DNA from: Cristatella mucedo
Lineage: Eukaryota; Bryozoa; Phylactolaemata; Cristatellidae
DNA: 64,000 bases
NCBI GenBank assembly: GCA_009760855.2
Contig: WPIO01000007.1
Location: forward strand, 7,694,001-7,758,000
Direction of reading: 5' to 3'
Of this stretch, positions 49,161 through 59,482 are shown one piece after another. A program made the position numbers and the translations under genes. Under the pieces are notes generated by a model, which had not been told where the DNA came from, did not search any database, and worked only from the letters and a program-made list of their open reading frames with translations. Position 1 is the first letter of the stretch. Every line of letters starts with the position of its first letter.

Positions 49161-49514
49161 TTGCCCCTATTCCAGACGGACAATCGCCTGCGAGAACAAA
49201 AAGCTCACGCTTACGACGAAATTTGAAATTACCCGTGACTTCGGCTAGCCTGTAGGTTCTTAAAAACAGAAAACGTCATCGACTGCTTTACTCCACATAA
49301 GTGAAAATGGGGGCGACCAACTTAAGTGCCAATTTTCAAAATTTCGGAGGATTCTAGCAACTCCGATAATTCTCAGTGAAACATAATATCTGTTCCTGGT
49401 TATAAGTAATCTTTTTGCAAGAGATCTTTGCAGAGGCCTCGCTGTCCTAGTCAGGCAGAGAAGACAGCAGGAAAACTCGTCAAATAATAGAAAAACAAAT
49501 GCCAGCATTTTTAT

Positions 49515-49578
49515 AATAATAATAATATTAATGCACTTGATGGAGCGCCCTCAGAGAACTTAATCTCTCTCTAGGTGC
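49515..49578 (-). mobile_element. LINE family A, hairpin-only remnant
   Basis: ATAATAATATTAATGCACTT and the hairpin loop (AGAGAACTTAATCTCT) stop at AGGTGCTG, after which unrelated sequence begins. Confidence 0.8.
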
Positions 49579-50679
49579 TGTCTACGGCGACCTCTCAGCA
49601 AACCTCGCAATGCTCAAAGGGTCGAGCCAAATCTTGGTGGTGTTGTTATTCTCCCAGAGATGAGCTCACTGAGTGAGCCCGAGGAAGAGACGGCAAAAGA
49701 GATGGCGAGATACTGACGTGGAGAGGTTTTCACCCCCTGTCTCGGCACGTGGCCGCAGACACGGGGGATGCTCTCTGCCTTTTGATGCCATCTGATAACA
49801 ATAAATACACTATCCACTTAGGCAGCTGGAACTTGACTAAACTGGTGGGCTTAAGAGGGTTTCTGCATTTCAATAGTTATACAACGGGAAATTATCAATA
49901 AAGAAGGTATCAGTAATTGGCATGTATTAATGAATACAAAAACAAATTGACACGATGACTTGGCGACTTCGTCTAGTGATCCAAAATACGCACTAAATAC
50001 CAAACGCTCTAAATGTCTATGACAATTCTATTACAGTACGATTTATTAGTGTGAATTACTAATATATATCTCATCTTGCTCTAAAATATGCATTACTTGT
50101 TGAGCACCAGACTTTTTTCAATAGCTATATCTGCAACGCTTTAACAAGTAAGTCGGTTTCAGGTTGTTCATTGTCCTGCTCACACAAGCCAGGTTTGTAG
50201 AGAGAAATGACCGCTTACTAAACTTTTAAAGCGTAAGCAATTGCTAAACTGAATTTGCGGTCCAGGAACAAATATGCAGTAAAATGCTGTTACATGACGA
50301 TAGTAAGCAGTGAATGTATTGGTGATGCTTGCCTGCTATTCCTGTCTCTGATCCTGTTTCGTCAGTTATTGACGACTGAGCTTGTTATGGCATGAATATA
50401 CAATTGGAATGGGTTAATTAAAAAAGAAACTTTCCTGGTGACCGATGGGTCGGTTATTGGGCTGCTGGCGTTCGCACATATGCACGTAAGTGACCTACAT
50501 CTGTTCTTAAGAAGTAATCGGAGAACAGCTATACGACCTGCAAAATAGGCGGCAGTCTCAAGGATATCTGCCAGTCGGTGAGTGGCTCTTGAATTAAAGG
50601 AGATCCGCGACTGCAGTTTAACTAAGCGGCAATGGTGTGTCACGTGTGGCAGCATGCTGAGATGTCAGCTCTAGCTCAC
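49579..50679. other. Intron sequence without recognisable content
   Basis: Within the ceramide kinase intron between the exons at 50680 and 46399. Short frames (67 and 97 codons minus) are not recognised. Confidence 0.4.
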
Positions 50680-51057
50680 CTTGCTGTCGGTGGCGCCGCC
50701 AGTAGTGCGGCCGCGAACATCGCCGCCACTGGAAGGTGTGCCGCACCTGCTGCCGCTGCCTGCACTCGCTGTTCGCCGGCCTTCCTCCGCGCTCGGCTGA
50801 GCAGCGTCGTCTTCAGAGGAGCTGTCATCGACAATATGCGCCGCAGGTATTTCGTCATCATCATCACTGTCACTGCCTCCGATTTCCTGGACGACGTCCT
50901 GTACCGAACTGCCAGAGACACCGGATTGCTGCTGCTCGCGTCGTTTCATCTCGTATGCGATTTCATTGAAATCACCCCGAAATTGCCATCCTTTTGGCAT
51001 TCGAGGATTGACCCGAACTTCTTTCACTCGGTATACTTCGACGAATGGGAAGTCAAA
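50680..51057 (-). CDS. CERK: Ceramide kinase exon with the FVEVYRV strand and an acidic linker
   Basis: This is an internal exon of exactly 126 codons, with phase 0 at both ends. The acceptor is CTGTTTTTAG ending at 51058 and the donor is GTGAGC from 50679. The product starts FDFPFVEVYRVKEVRVNPRM. The F-x-F-x-F-V-E-V-Y-R-V-K pattern is the hallmark strand of the ceramide kinase C-terminal domain, which directly follows the QDQ/KNQ-type end of the previous exon. Then comes PKGWQFRGDFNEIAYEMKRR, followed by a low-complexity Ser/Asp/Glu-rich linker of about 80 residues (SDSDDDDEIPAAH) that is not part of the vertebrate enzyme. Ceramide kinase phosphorylates ceramide to ceramide-1-phosphate with ATP, mostly at Golgi and plasma membranes. 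The long linker is a probable disordered, phosphorylatable segment (inference). A plus-strand open frame over this exon is its shadow. Confidence 0.85.
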
Positions 51058-51299
51058 CTAAAAACAGGATTTTGAACAACGTGTAATTAGCTACATCAAT
51101 TACAAGTCCGTCAATCATCTACGTGTCTGTGTAATAGCCACGGAGAGACACCAGTTTGACAAATAATTGCTTTGGCAACGTGGCAGCTCGGGTATTCATC
51201 AAGAAGATATAGAACAAGAAATTCAACCCTAAAAAAATACCATAGCTCAATTATCAGACGAATCGAGACAGCGATACTAGGAATCTGTGTAAACCTCGA

Positions 51300-51480
51300 G
51301 CCGAGGAAGTACGTTCAGTCAGATTTTATAGCTAATCACTCCACAGATTCAGTACTTCTGTGAGTGTACGACGACCTTCTCAGGAGCGCAGACTTAGGTG
51401 GAGTGTTGGGTCCTTGTGAATTGTCCTGCGTGAGCTTTCGCATGTTGACACTGTGCATGCTATCGAAAACCATGATGCCA
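51300..51480 (+). mobile_element. LINE family A, internally deleted fragment
   Basis: The fingers-region sequence CAGATTTTATAGCTAATCAC with CCACAGATTCAG is followed after a jump by 3' untranslated sequence (TTGACACTGTGCATGCT). The middle of the element is missing. Confidence 0.6.
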
Positions 51481-51589
51481 TGCTTTCACAATAGCATAGG
51501 TAAGTAAAATGCCTATAAAGACCTTTAGCTACAATGGCAATATAAAAATGCATTATAATTTTCGTCATTATAGTCTCTATTTTGCTATA

Positions 51590-52627
51590 CTTTTCAGCAG
51601 TGTTCGATACTATTGAAGTCCTTCTCGAGCCCCACTCATTGCGCCTCAGCATTAATGGCACTGCACTGCAATGGCTTAGGCCTTATCTCAAAAGTGATAC
51701 TTCTGAACATCGATGTCAATTTGTGACAGTCATCCAAGAAGCCCCTCAAGTATAGAGTACACGAGGGATCTGGGCTTGATCAGCTTTCTTCTCACAACTG
51801 ATGCTCTTCCTTTGTCAATGTAATCATCAAGGACAATCTGGCTTTCGTGTTATGCACATTACACACAGCTGCACCAGAGCTTTGAGTCCTCCCTTCCTTC
51901 AAGGAAATCGCAGTCTCAACTTCTTTGCTGCTCATATTGCTGGCGTTATCTCATGGGATGGCAACAAAATTTCTCCAACTGGATGAAGCTTTGACCAACT
52001 TACTGCTTATGGTAAAATCTTGTGCTGCTTAAAAACTGGAAAACCTAACTCAAAATGTGCTCGGCCAGCCTATCTCTTGTAGCATCTGCACGAAACCTAG
52101 GTTGCCTGCTCCAAAGTGACGTTTCACTATATGACCGCATCAGCAGCACTGTCAAGCTTGCCTACTTTCAGCCATGTAGCATTGCAAAAACTCGGGCCAG
52201 CCGAAACAGGGATAATGCATTCAAGTTGATCAAGTTGATCCTTCCATTTAGGATATCCCATCTCGACTTCTGTAACTCCCCACTTGCAGATCTTTCGGTC
52301 TTTGCATTAGGGCACTTACAGTTGGTGCAAAAATCTGCAGCTAAGCTTGCCATTCGTAAGCGTCGCTATTGCCATTTTAGCTCACTTCTCACCTACCTGC
52401 ACTGGCACGCCATTATGCAGCCTGTCGACTTTAAGAATTTGTCAATTACTTAGACGGCCCTTCATTCTCTTGTCATAGCCTAGCTTGATCGAACCACTTA
52501 CCAATCAGGCTGGGCATCTTATGGCTCACTTTTCTTACTCCATTCGTGTAGCGTTGACTCGTACCACCTCAGATCCTTTGGTGACCGTGCTTCTAGTTCG
52601 TATGCTTACAAAGACCGGAACTCTTTG
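51590..52627 (+). mobile_element. LINE family A, decayed copy interrupted by LINE B
   Basis: It begins at the motif A region (TTTTCAGCAGTGTTCGATAC), has traces of the motif B and DDH regions, a frame at 52055-52453 with the VASARNLG and ISHLDFCNSPLADLS blocks, and runs to the region before the chain end at 52627. A family B copy then interrupts it. Its last part resumes near 53305. Confidence 0.8.
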
Positions 52628-53300
52628 TATGTATGTATCTCCTTCAGTAACTCCACAAAGTCATAAAGACCATGTGGATAATACGCAGGAGAGTTTTGTA
52701 TAGCGCACTCACAGCCTAAGCGGCTTTCGGTACGCATTCGGTACCCAACAGACTTCGTCTCACGCAACAAAGAGAAAGTGGGAAGCATAGCAGAGTTAAG
52801 AGAGCAGTGTAGGTAGTGAGTAGCATAGAAGTAGCAGTTCAGGACCGCTGAAAAAGATGTGCCATAGTCGGCAGTTGGAGAGTAGATGTCGTTGCGTAAG
52901 AATTGTGGAAGCGAGTTCCACAGTCTAGGACCTGCAGAGCTAAAGCTTCTGTCGCCAACTGTCTTTAAGCGGAGGAATGGGACAGCTAATTTATTATCCA
53001 CACAGAACCTGAGGGCGCGAACAGGCTGAAACTGATGCAGCCGTTCAGCTAGGTACGAAGGAGCCAAGTCGTGGCGGGCCTTGTGGGTCAGCGTAAGAAC
53101 TTTGCTCTGTATCCTTTGCTCAACAGGCAACCAGCCTAGCTCTTTCAGCAGAGGTGACACGTGCTCAAACCGCTGGGACTTGAAGACCAGCCTTGCAGCC
53201 ATATTCATATTCCGCTGTCGTGGCATAATAGCTTTATTTGGTAGCCAAGCCAAAAAGAGAATCACAATAATCAAGCCGAGACAGAACTAAAGAGCTAGTT
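52628..53300 (-). mobile_element. LINE family B 3' half inserted in LINE A
   Basis: A long minus frame (52606-53274) encodes the family C-terminal region almost intact: MNMAARLVFKSQRFEHVSPL, LPVEQRIQSKVLTLTHKARH, a GPRLWNSLPQFLRND block, and CECAIQNS at the end. The sequence before it, and after it from about 53305 (GACGTCACGACATC, then CTTGACTATATTTTAAA), belongs to the family A copy, so this is a nested insertion. The ACATT tail is lost or replaced by a TATG-rich stretch. Confidence 0.85.
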
Positions 53301-53370
53301 AAATTTTCTTTCAAGACTGACGTCACGACATCTCCCTACTTGACTATATTTTAAATGGAACCTAACATTG
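53301..53370 (+). mobile_element. LINE family A, continuation past the LINE B insert
   Basis: GACGTCACGACATCTCCC and CTTGACTATATTTTAAATGG match the family A stretch that encodes the TSPDLTTFK block. The rest is missing. Confidence 0.6.
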
Positions 53371-53461
53371 TTCGTGTCCTCACAGTATTTGCCGAGTACC
53401 TTTAGTAGTAGGGGCAGCAGCACTTGTAGCATTATCGAGCGTTTTTTCTGCCCTAGCCAAC

Positions 53462-53620
53462 TTTCCGTCTTAGACCAGTGGTAAGGTGCCTTCTCCTCAC
53501 GCCCGGATCGTTTGTTTGAGTCCTGAAATAGGCCATTCATCATTGCCTATTGCAAGCGGGAGAGTTTGAACTTGCAACTCTTCTGCGTCTATATAAAAGA
53601 GGCTGCTTAAACAGCCAACC
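53462..53620 (+). mobile_element. tRNA-derived SINE copy S6
   Basis: The A-box relative is TAGACCAGTGGTAAGGTGCC. The B-box relative is GTTTGAGTCCTG. CATTGCCTATTGCAAGCGGG and the 3' part ACTCTTCTGCGTCTATATAA, then GAGGCTGCTTAAACAGCC, complete it. It lies inside a ceramide kinase intron, antisense to the gene. Confidence 0.8.
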
Positions 53621-54104
53621 TTAACTTCATATAAATAGTCATCCATACCCGGCTAAGTAAAGGCAACAAGCTACGTGGCTAATTTTGATTTATGGGTACT
53701 TAATGGAATTGATGAACTGGAGATAATTTCGTTGCATCATGCAAATCTGCTGAGACTCAATGAGGTATTGAAGAAGAACAGGTCGGCATGTGAAGATGCT
53801 GGCACAGATTTTTAATTAGTGCAAAAAATGTCAGACGAAGATAATGCCAAAAATAGGTAGAGAGGGAAATTTTTGTGTAAGACATAGCGAGACACAACAG
53901 CACCACGGGACAGAAGCGGAAAGTTAGAGAGGCTGAGATGGAAGGCGACATTGATGAACATGCAGAGCAGTGGACTCTTATATAAACTCCGCATACTTGC
54001 ATACGTCCAGTTACAGGTATGTCCGTGCCTTCTCACATGCACATCTATTATTGCAGATAGCTTACAAGTATATACAAGTACACATAGAAGTATATATGGA
54101 TATG
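53621..54104. other. Intron sequence without recognisable content
   Basis: No open frame of note. AT-rich microsatellite sequence begins near 54105. Confidence 0.4.
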
Positions 54105-54332
<228 letters not shown>

Positions 54333-54904
54333 CATATATATGGCGTGCGCAGGTACGCACGAGAGTTCGTGTGTGTGTTGGCGAACAAAGACACGTCGTA
54401 AACATGGTAATAAACTTCAAGCTAGGACAGTGCATTGCTCTCTCTTATCTTGGATCAAATTAACACCGACACCAAAACATTACAACAGGATGCACAGCGA
54501 GTGAGAGAGTGGATCATGCCGACGGTCCAACCGATGGCCATTTCCTGGATGTGACTGATTTCAGACCTTAAGAACTTAAAATATAATCCGGCCGGTGTGG
54601 GAACGTTTCATTTGCGAACTCCACTCGTAACCCCGTGTAATAAAAGATCGGCAAATGTTCAGTAAGCAGTTTACAGAGCCCGAAAAGTGCACTGCAGTTA
54701 CCGTTTATTTCACAGAAACGCTCACTGCTAGTTATTAGTGCTAGTCTCTCAGCACGAAACGATTGCATGCCCCGTAATTGACGCGAAAAACAACGGAAGA
54801 AGTAAAAGCCAACCGTGTTCGCGGCATACATCCAGGCCAGCTAGCGGCCCTTCTTTGTTGAGATCTCTGCCTATAAACCTTTCAGTGCCTAGACTACCTC
54901 AGTG
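54333..54904. other. Intron sequence without recognisable content
   Basis: Only an unrecognised 87-codon minus frame (54568-54831). Confidence 0.4.
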
Positions 54905-55190
54905 AATATGTATCTCCACCTATAACACCACAAAGCAACAAGGACTACGTGGGTGTCACACGGCAGAGTTTTCTGCAGCACTTTCAAAACCTAAGCGGCT
55001 TTCGTTGAGCAGACGATAGATAACAGACTTCAATTCACGTAACAAAGAGAAAGTGAAACAGTGAAACTAAAAGTGAAAAGTGAAAGTGAACAGCATATCT
55101 GAGTTAGTAAGGAAGTCGAGGTAGTGAGTAAAGTGGAAGTAGTCGCTCTGGACTGTTGGAACGGGTGGGCCACAGCAGGAGAATAGATTT
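54905..55190 (-). mobile_element. LINE family B 3' end (decayed)
   Basis: TATCTCCACC, CTACGTGGGTGTCAC, GGCAGAG, CCTAAGCGGCTTTCG and CGTAACAAAGAGAAAGTG match the last 250 bases of family B on the minus strand. The frame is lost. Confidence 0.7.
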
Positions 55191-55260
55191 GGGATTTGAC
55201 ATAGAAATACTGCATATTGGACTAAGGGGATTCGCACGGAGTGTGAAATCACGAGAGCAA

Positions 55261-55279
55261 TTACACACACACACACACG

Positions 55280-55333
<54 letters not shown>
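55261..55333. repeat. (AC)n microsatellite
   Basis: About 36 AC repeats with a GC-rich interruption (GCACGCGCGC). The R2/NeSL-type LINE begins immediately at its 3' end. Confidence 0.97.
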
Positions 55334-55335
<2 letters not shown>

Positions 55336-56190
55336 GACAGCCGTGCTTTGGCGGCCCAGCCTGCACAGGGCAGGGTCAGCCACGGCCTGACCACGGACCT
55401 ATTCACCACCCACAGTCACTTCCTAACCATGGGTCTTGGCCTATCGTTCCGGGCTTGTCGGTTAGTGCACCGAGCGAGCCTGGACGCGCTGCCAATGGTT
55501 GCTGCCAGGAGTCGGGCATACCCTGGGTCGGTAACCAGCTGCCGCCTATGCCACACAGAGGCAGAGGCCGTTTGCCACGTGCTGAGCCACTGCCGGCCGA
55601 TGCAGCATGCAATTACGGCCAGATACAACCTGGTTCTAAGCCGCCTTATCGGAGCTCTTCTGGCCACCTCGCGCTCAACTGCGTGACGGCAGACCGCGAA
55701 CCCCCGATTGCCGGTGGTCCACCTCTCAAGCCGGACCTGGTAATCGACAATGGCACTGATTTGGTAATTGTGGATGTGACAGTGCCATTTGACGGCAGCG
55801 ATAATGCTCTGAATATGGCCGCCTGGAACAAGACCGATAAATATGCAGCCGTTGTCTGGTCTTTCCTTACCGCTGGCTACCGGTCGGATATAGTGAGGTC
55901 CATCGTGGTCGGGGCTCTAGGCCGCTCGTGGCCAAACGAAGGAGCTTGCCTGGCCGACCTCGGCATCGCGCGCTCGGAGAGGACGGCGTTAAGGCGACAC
56001 TGCGTCTCCGACGCCATAAGCTCCTTGAGCGAACTGATTCTCTATCCAAAGGGTTTACTAGTACCGCAAGGCTTGAGCCCACGACCTGGGTCGCTAAAGG
56101 CTAGCAAAGCACCTTACTCTCGTGCCAAGCCATTGCTACATACGTTCTGCATGGCTGCAATAAGATAAACCATTGAAAATATCTGGAGAA
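55333..56190 (+). mobile_element. C-terminal part of a restriction-like-endonuclease LINE (R2/NeSL type)
   Basis: The first frame (to 55686) carries a zinc knuckle CRLCHTEAEAVCHVLSHC, pattern C-x2-C-x8-H-x4-C, as in the C-terminal region of R2-like LINE proteins. A shift to a second frame, somewhere near 55640-55690, continues with LKPDLVIDNGTDLVIVDVTV and a K-x2-KY stretch (WNKTDKYAAV), the PD-(D/E)-x-K core of the restriction-like endonuclease that nicks the target in these elements. The frame ends at 56168 (FCMAAIR). The reverse transcriptase is missing (5' truncation at the AC repeat), so it is inactive. It differs from families A and B, which are of the apurinic-endonuclease type by relationship. 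It lies in a ceramide kinase intron in the opposite orientation. Confidence 0.85.
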
Positions 56191-56298
56191 CACTTTCTTC
56201 AGATTTGCCCCACCTCCATAAGTGACGGCCTGCCCCGAATGCGGAAATTACGACGCATGCATGGCAATGTCTTCGGTTACAAGTGCAAATGCGTATAC

Positions 56299-56513
56299 CT
56301 GATTCTTTGCGTTGTTGAATCTTTTGAGGTGCCGAACAAATTCCTTCTTCTTCACGTTCTTAATCAATACGAGATCCGCACATCCATCGCCGAGATGCCC
56401 ATACTTGGTCAAGCCATCCGGAGCCATCTCGTTGTTTCCCGGAATGGCTAGCACCGAAATATTTAGGTAGTCACCTTTGACAATCTTCGAGCCGACCTTT
56501 TCCGCGGAGAGAT
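56299..56513 (-). CDS. CERK: Ceramide kinase exon with the HLGDG motif
   Basis: This is an internal exon of 215 bases. The acceptor is GTGCTTATAG ending at 56514 and the donor is GTATAC from 56298. It starts with two bases completing a split codon (G from the previous exon plus AT gives Asp) and ends in phase 0 at AAT CAG. The product is LSAEKVGSKIVKGDYLNISV, then LAIPGNNEMAPDGLTKYGHL, GDGCADLVLIKNVKKKEFVR and HLKRFNNAKNQ. The G-x-(F/Y)-L-x-I, the (S/A)-P-x-G-L and the HLGDG-x-x-D-L-x-L-I patterns, spaced as in the C-terminal lobe of ceramide kinase and other diacylglycerol-kinase-like lipid kinases, identify it. HLGDG is shared with sphingosine kinase, but the following exon start (FDFPFVEVYRV) points to ceramide kinase. 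Confidence 0.9.
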
Positions 56514-57738
56514 CTATAAGCACAAAGGATGAAAGATGGAAGACACCTCTTTGTGAAGAGTAGCTAGCTTTGCCGGGAATGCAAGCATCAGAACTACTGC
56601 TGAGTCGTTGCAGCCGGCAGTCTTCTGATTAATGTAGTCAAAGCTTAACGATACCCAAAGAGAAAGCTCAAGCTTCGACCAGTCGCACATAGTAGCTTAT
56701 ATCTTAACTCCGTTAGTGCCAGTGCTCGTTAGCATCAGAGGTAAGCTGCATCCGGGCTGCTGCTCCGGCACGAAGTTGCGATTAGCGTCTGCTTGAAATG
56801 GTTATTGAAGCAATATGGCACCTCAGTTCTATGACATAAAATACGGTTACTGCTAGCGACTTTATTAATAACAAGAAGCTAGATTTAGGTTGGAAGTCTT
56901 CAGTTTTTTAAATGGTCTGGCTGACGAGCGTGCATGCCAAGCACAGCGCCGCTAGTCTTATGGCTCTGGGCCATTTTCGATAGTTCTCCGAAAGACTGAT
57001 AGCTCCGAGTGGAGCTACGAGTAGCTGATGCTACCCGGGCTCCAGTGGAAATGGAAACCAGCAACATTTGAAGCTTGGAAGCTCAGACGACTCAACAGGT
57101 ATAATAACCACTTCGGCGGCAGCTAAGCACCTGCTGACCCCTGCAAGCAGTGAAACGACTTCAACCCCACAATCAGAAGCAACTGACGTAATTGGTTAAA
57201 GCTTCAGTTTCAGACTCGCCGAGCTTATCAGATATCGGGTTACCAAGTTCCACGATATGTCTTAGATGATGAAAATCTGACGCAGAGCAGAAGCCCAGCG
57301 AAAAATGGGCGAAAAGCAAACAGGGAAGCGGCAGCATTGCCCCTCAAAGCTGAAGCTAGATAATAAAAAACCTACCTTGAGCATTCATGTCATCGGCAGG
57401 TTCTGCTGTCAAAGGTGAACGTACAAACTTTCGGAGCTTGCAAGGAAGTATGCAGCATACCTATACCGTCACTCGGCAGTAACACGTGCCAACGGCCTTC
57501 GTTTTACGGTAACTGCACATCAACTCCATAATGAGACGTCTAATGTATTGCAATCTCTGTAATTCTGCAAAGCCGCATGGACCAAGTGGTATTGGGCTAG
57601 AATCCCTTTAGTCAATCAAAGCCTAGCAAGAGCCTATTGGTTCTAACCACAACGAATTGTGTTGCAATAACGAGCAGAAAGGCATATGCCTAGCTAAGTT
57701 TCTTTAACTGGTGGTCTACCATCGAACTACTTCAAAAC

Positions 57739-57740
<2 letters not shown>
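56514..57740. other. Ceramide kinase intron without recognisable content
   Basis: No repeat family or open frame was recognised. Confidence 0.45.

Positions 57741-57779
<39 letters not shown>
57741..57779. repeat. (CT)n microsatellite
   Basis: About 19 CT repeats in the ceramide kinase intron, just before a LINE B fragment. Confidence 0.95.
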
Positions 57780-57782
<3 letters not shown>

Positions 57783-57814
57783 ACGTAAGATACGAAAGTA
57801 CTACTCGGCCAGGC

Positions 57815-58252
57815 TAACGAATGTAATGTAATTCCGTCTTAACTCCACAAACCCACAAAGATTACGTGGATGTTACGCAGGAGAATTCTTGTGTAGCAAC
57901 AACAAAGCCTATACGACTTTCGATACGCATTCGCTAACCAACAGATTTCATCTCACGCAACATAGGGAAATTGAGAATCTTAGCTGAGTCAGAAGAGCAG
58001 CTGGGATAGCGAGTGGCGTGGAAAGTAGCAGGGAAGTAGCAGCTCAGAGCGGCTAAAAAGGATGCACAACAGTCAGCAGCAGGAGAGTTTATGTCGTTGC
58101 ATAAGCATTGCAGATGTGAGTCCCGCAGTTTGAGACCTGTACAGCAAAAGCTTCCGTCGCCAACGGTCTTTAAGCTGAGAAATGTAACAGCTAATTTATT
58201 GTCTTTAGAGGACCCGAGGCTCGAGGAGGCTGAAACTGGTGCCGCAGTTTAG
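57815..58252 (-). mobile_element. LINE family B 3' end in a ceramide kinase intron
   Basis: An AATGTAATGTAAT tail at 57820-57833 and the terminal region CACAAAGATTACGTGGATGT, TTACGCAGGAG, then CCAACGGTCTTTAAGCTGAG and GTCTTTAGAGGACCCGAGG match family B on the minus strand. It has lost its frame. It lies in the same orientation as the host gene. Confidence 0.85.
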
Positions 58253-58486
58253 GTGTGTCTTGAGGAGGACACATGGTATTCGGTGTCAGCTTGTAGGCGG
58301 TCCGTTGTTGTCAAAGCCTCCCCAGGCTGCCTGCGGAGATGACCGAGGAGACTCGCAGCCGCCATAAAAGCTCAGCTCAGGGCCCAGATGAGCCAAGATT
58401 TGGAAATCTTTCCGTGATCAGAGTAAGGCTCCAGCTTTGTCTGATTCGTAGTTGTCTCGCTTTGAAACTCTGTAGATGATGCTTAC

Positions 58487-58602
58487 CTGCAATGGTGCTG
58501 CTGGTGCTAGACAGTGCGAGTGGGTCGAGCTCCTGCAGTGAGTCAACGCACTCACTGGACGGGTCGCTGCCAGTAGTGCTTGCAGAGCCACACACCGAGC
58601 AC
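58487..58602 (-). CDS. CERK: Ceramide kinase exon with the CxxC motif (probable)
   Basis: This is an internal exon of 116 bases. The acceptor is CTATTTGCAG ending at 58603 and the donor is GTAAGC from 58486. It starts with one base completing a split codon, and its last G joins the AT of exon 56299-56513, so the phase fits exactly. The product is CSVCGSASTTGSDPSSECVD, then SLQELDPLALSSTSSTIA. The C-x-x-C start corresponds to the second half of the C-x3-C-x2-C motif that ceramide kinases carry before a variable loop. The rest is a Ser/Thr-rich linker, as is also variable in known enzymes. Because the stretch is short and mostly low complexity, phase and position matter as much as sequence. Earlier exons were not found between here and 64000. 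Confidence 0.7.
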
Positions 58603-59319
58603 CTGCAAATAGAGCGTTCGAAAAGAGTAGCCCTCGTCTAGCAGTGGCCGGTGAGACAAATTAAATAGTATATGCTTGTGACTGCAGAACTCGAGTGAAG
58701 AACAAGGCTGCATGGCCTTTCCTAGACATCAAATCTGCAAATCACTGTTTATTTCATTGTAAGAAGCTGTAACTCTTTGAAGAGATCTGGTTGCTAATAT
58801 GCATCTATAGGACAGTTATCTTGCAGGGACTTGAGGTAGGACCCGACCGCATGACTTGACAGCAGCAATACAAATCTCGGTAGGAGACAGCACAAAAAAT
58901 CCGCTTGGTGGCATCTCAACATCTCAGACGCATTCTCAAAAAGAGCCCAGGTTACATTCAGTTCCACGAGAGTATCGCGGGAGTCATAGAGATGTGCCCT
59001 TGCATTCCTCAAGCAAAGCACATTCTTAGGCACTACCTGATTACGCATGCTTGGGTGCAAAGGTGCGGCTAATATTCTCTGTGGCACAACGGCAGCCTAT
59101 GCCCTGCCAAAGTCATGACCCAGTGCGACGAGACCTTGACCATGTCTCAGCAGCGTGAACAAACAATAAAGCCCAGATTGCAGCTAACTTTTACGGTAAC
59201 TCAACAGTGTCTGCAGCAAAGCCGATATTCTCTTTCACACCAACAGCGCCAACAGCATGGGTGGAGCCGCACGACTAGCTGTCAACCGATTGCGATAAAA
59301 AAAGGTAAAATAAAAGCAG
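58603..59319. other. Unassigned sequence upstream of the last identified exon
   Basis: A 97-codon minus frame (58794-59087) has no match to ceramide kinase motifs. Probably intron. Confidence 0.4.
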
Positions 59320-59482
59320 CGAATCACACGCACTCCTTCATTTATAAAAAGCCAGAAGAACCTGCGTAGCCATCACCCACTAGCAAAAGGCACTAAAGGG
59401 TTGCTTGGTGCTGGACTTGAACCCATTACCCGAGTCATAAATTTCGAGTATCTCGCCCCTAGTAAGTAACACCCGGGGTTAT
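59320..59482 (-). mobile_element. tRNA-derived SINE copy S9 (diverged)
   Basis: On the minus strand a B box (GGGTTCAAGTCC) at 59411-59422 is followed by CAACCCTTTAGTGCCTTTTG, CAGGTTCTTCTGG and TTTATAAATGAAG, in the order of the family. The A-box part (CTAGGGGCGAGATACTCG) is weak. Confidence 0.6.

Noticed and set aside
50632-51075. 147-codon plus-strand frame
   Set aside because: It is the antisense shadow of the ceramide kinase exon at 50680-51057, which has splice sites and family motifs on the minus strand.
56173-56451. 92-codon plus-strand frame
   Set aside because: It is antisense to the HLGDG exon at 56299-56513.
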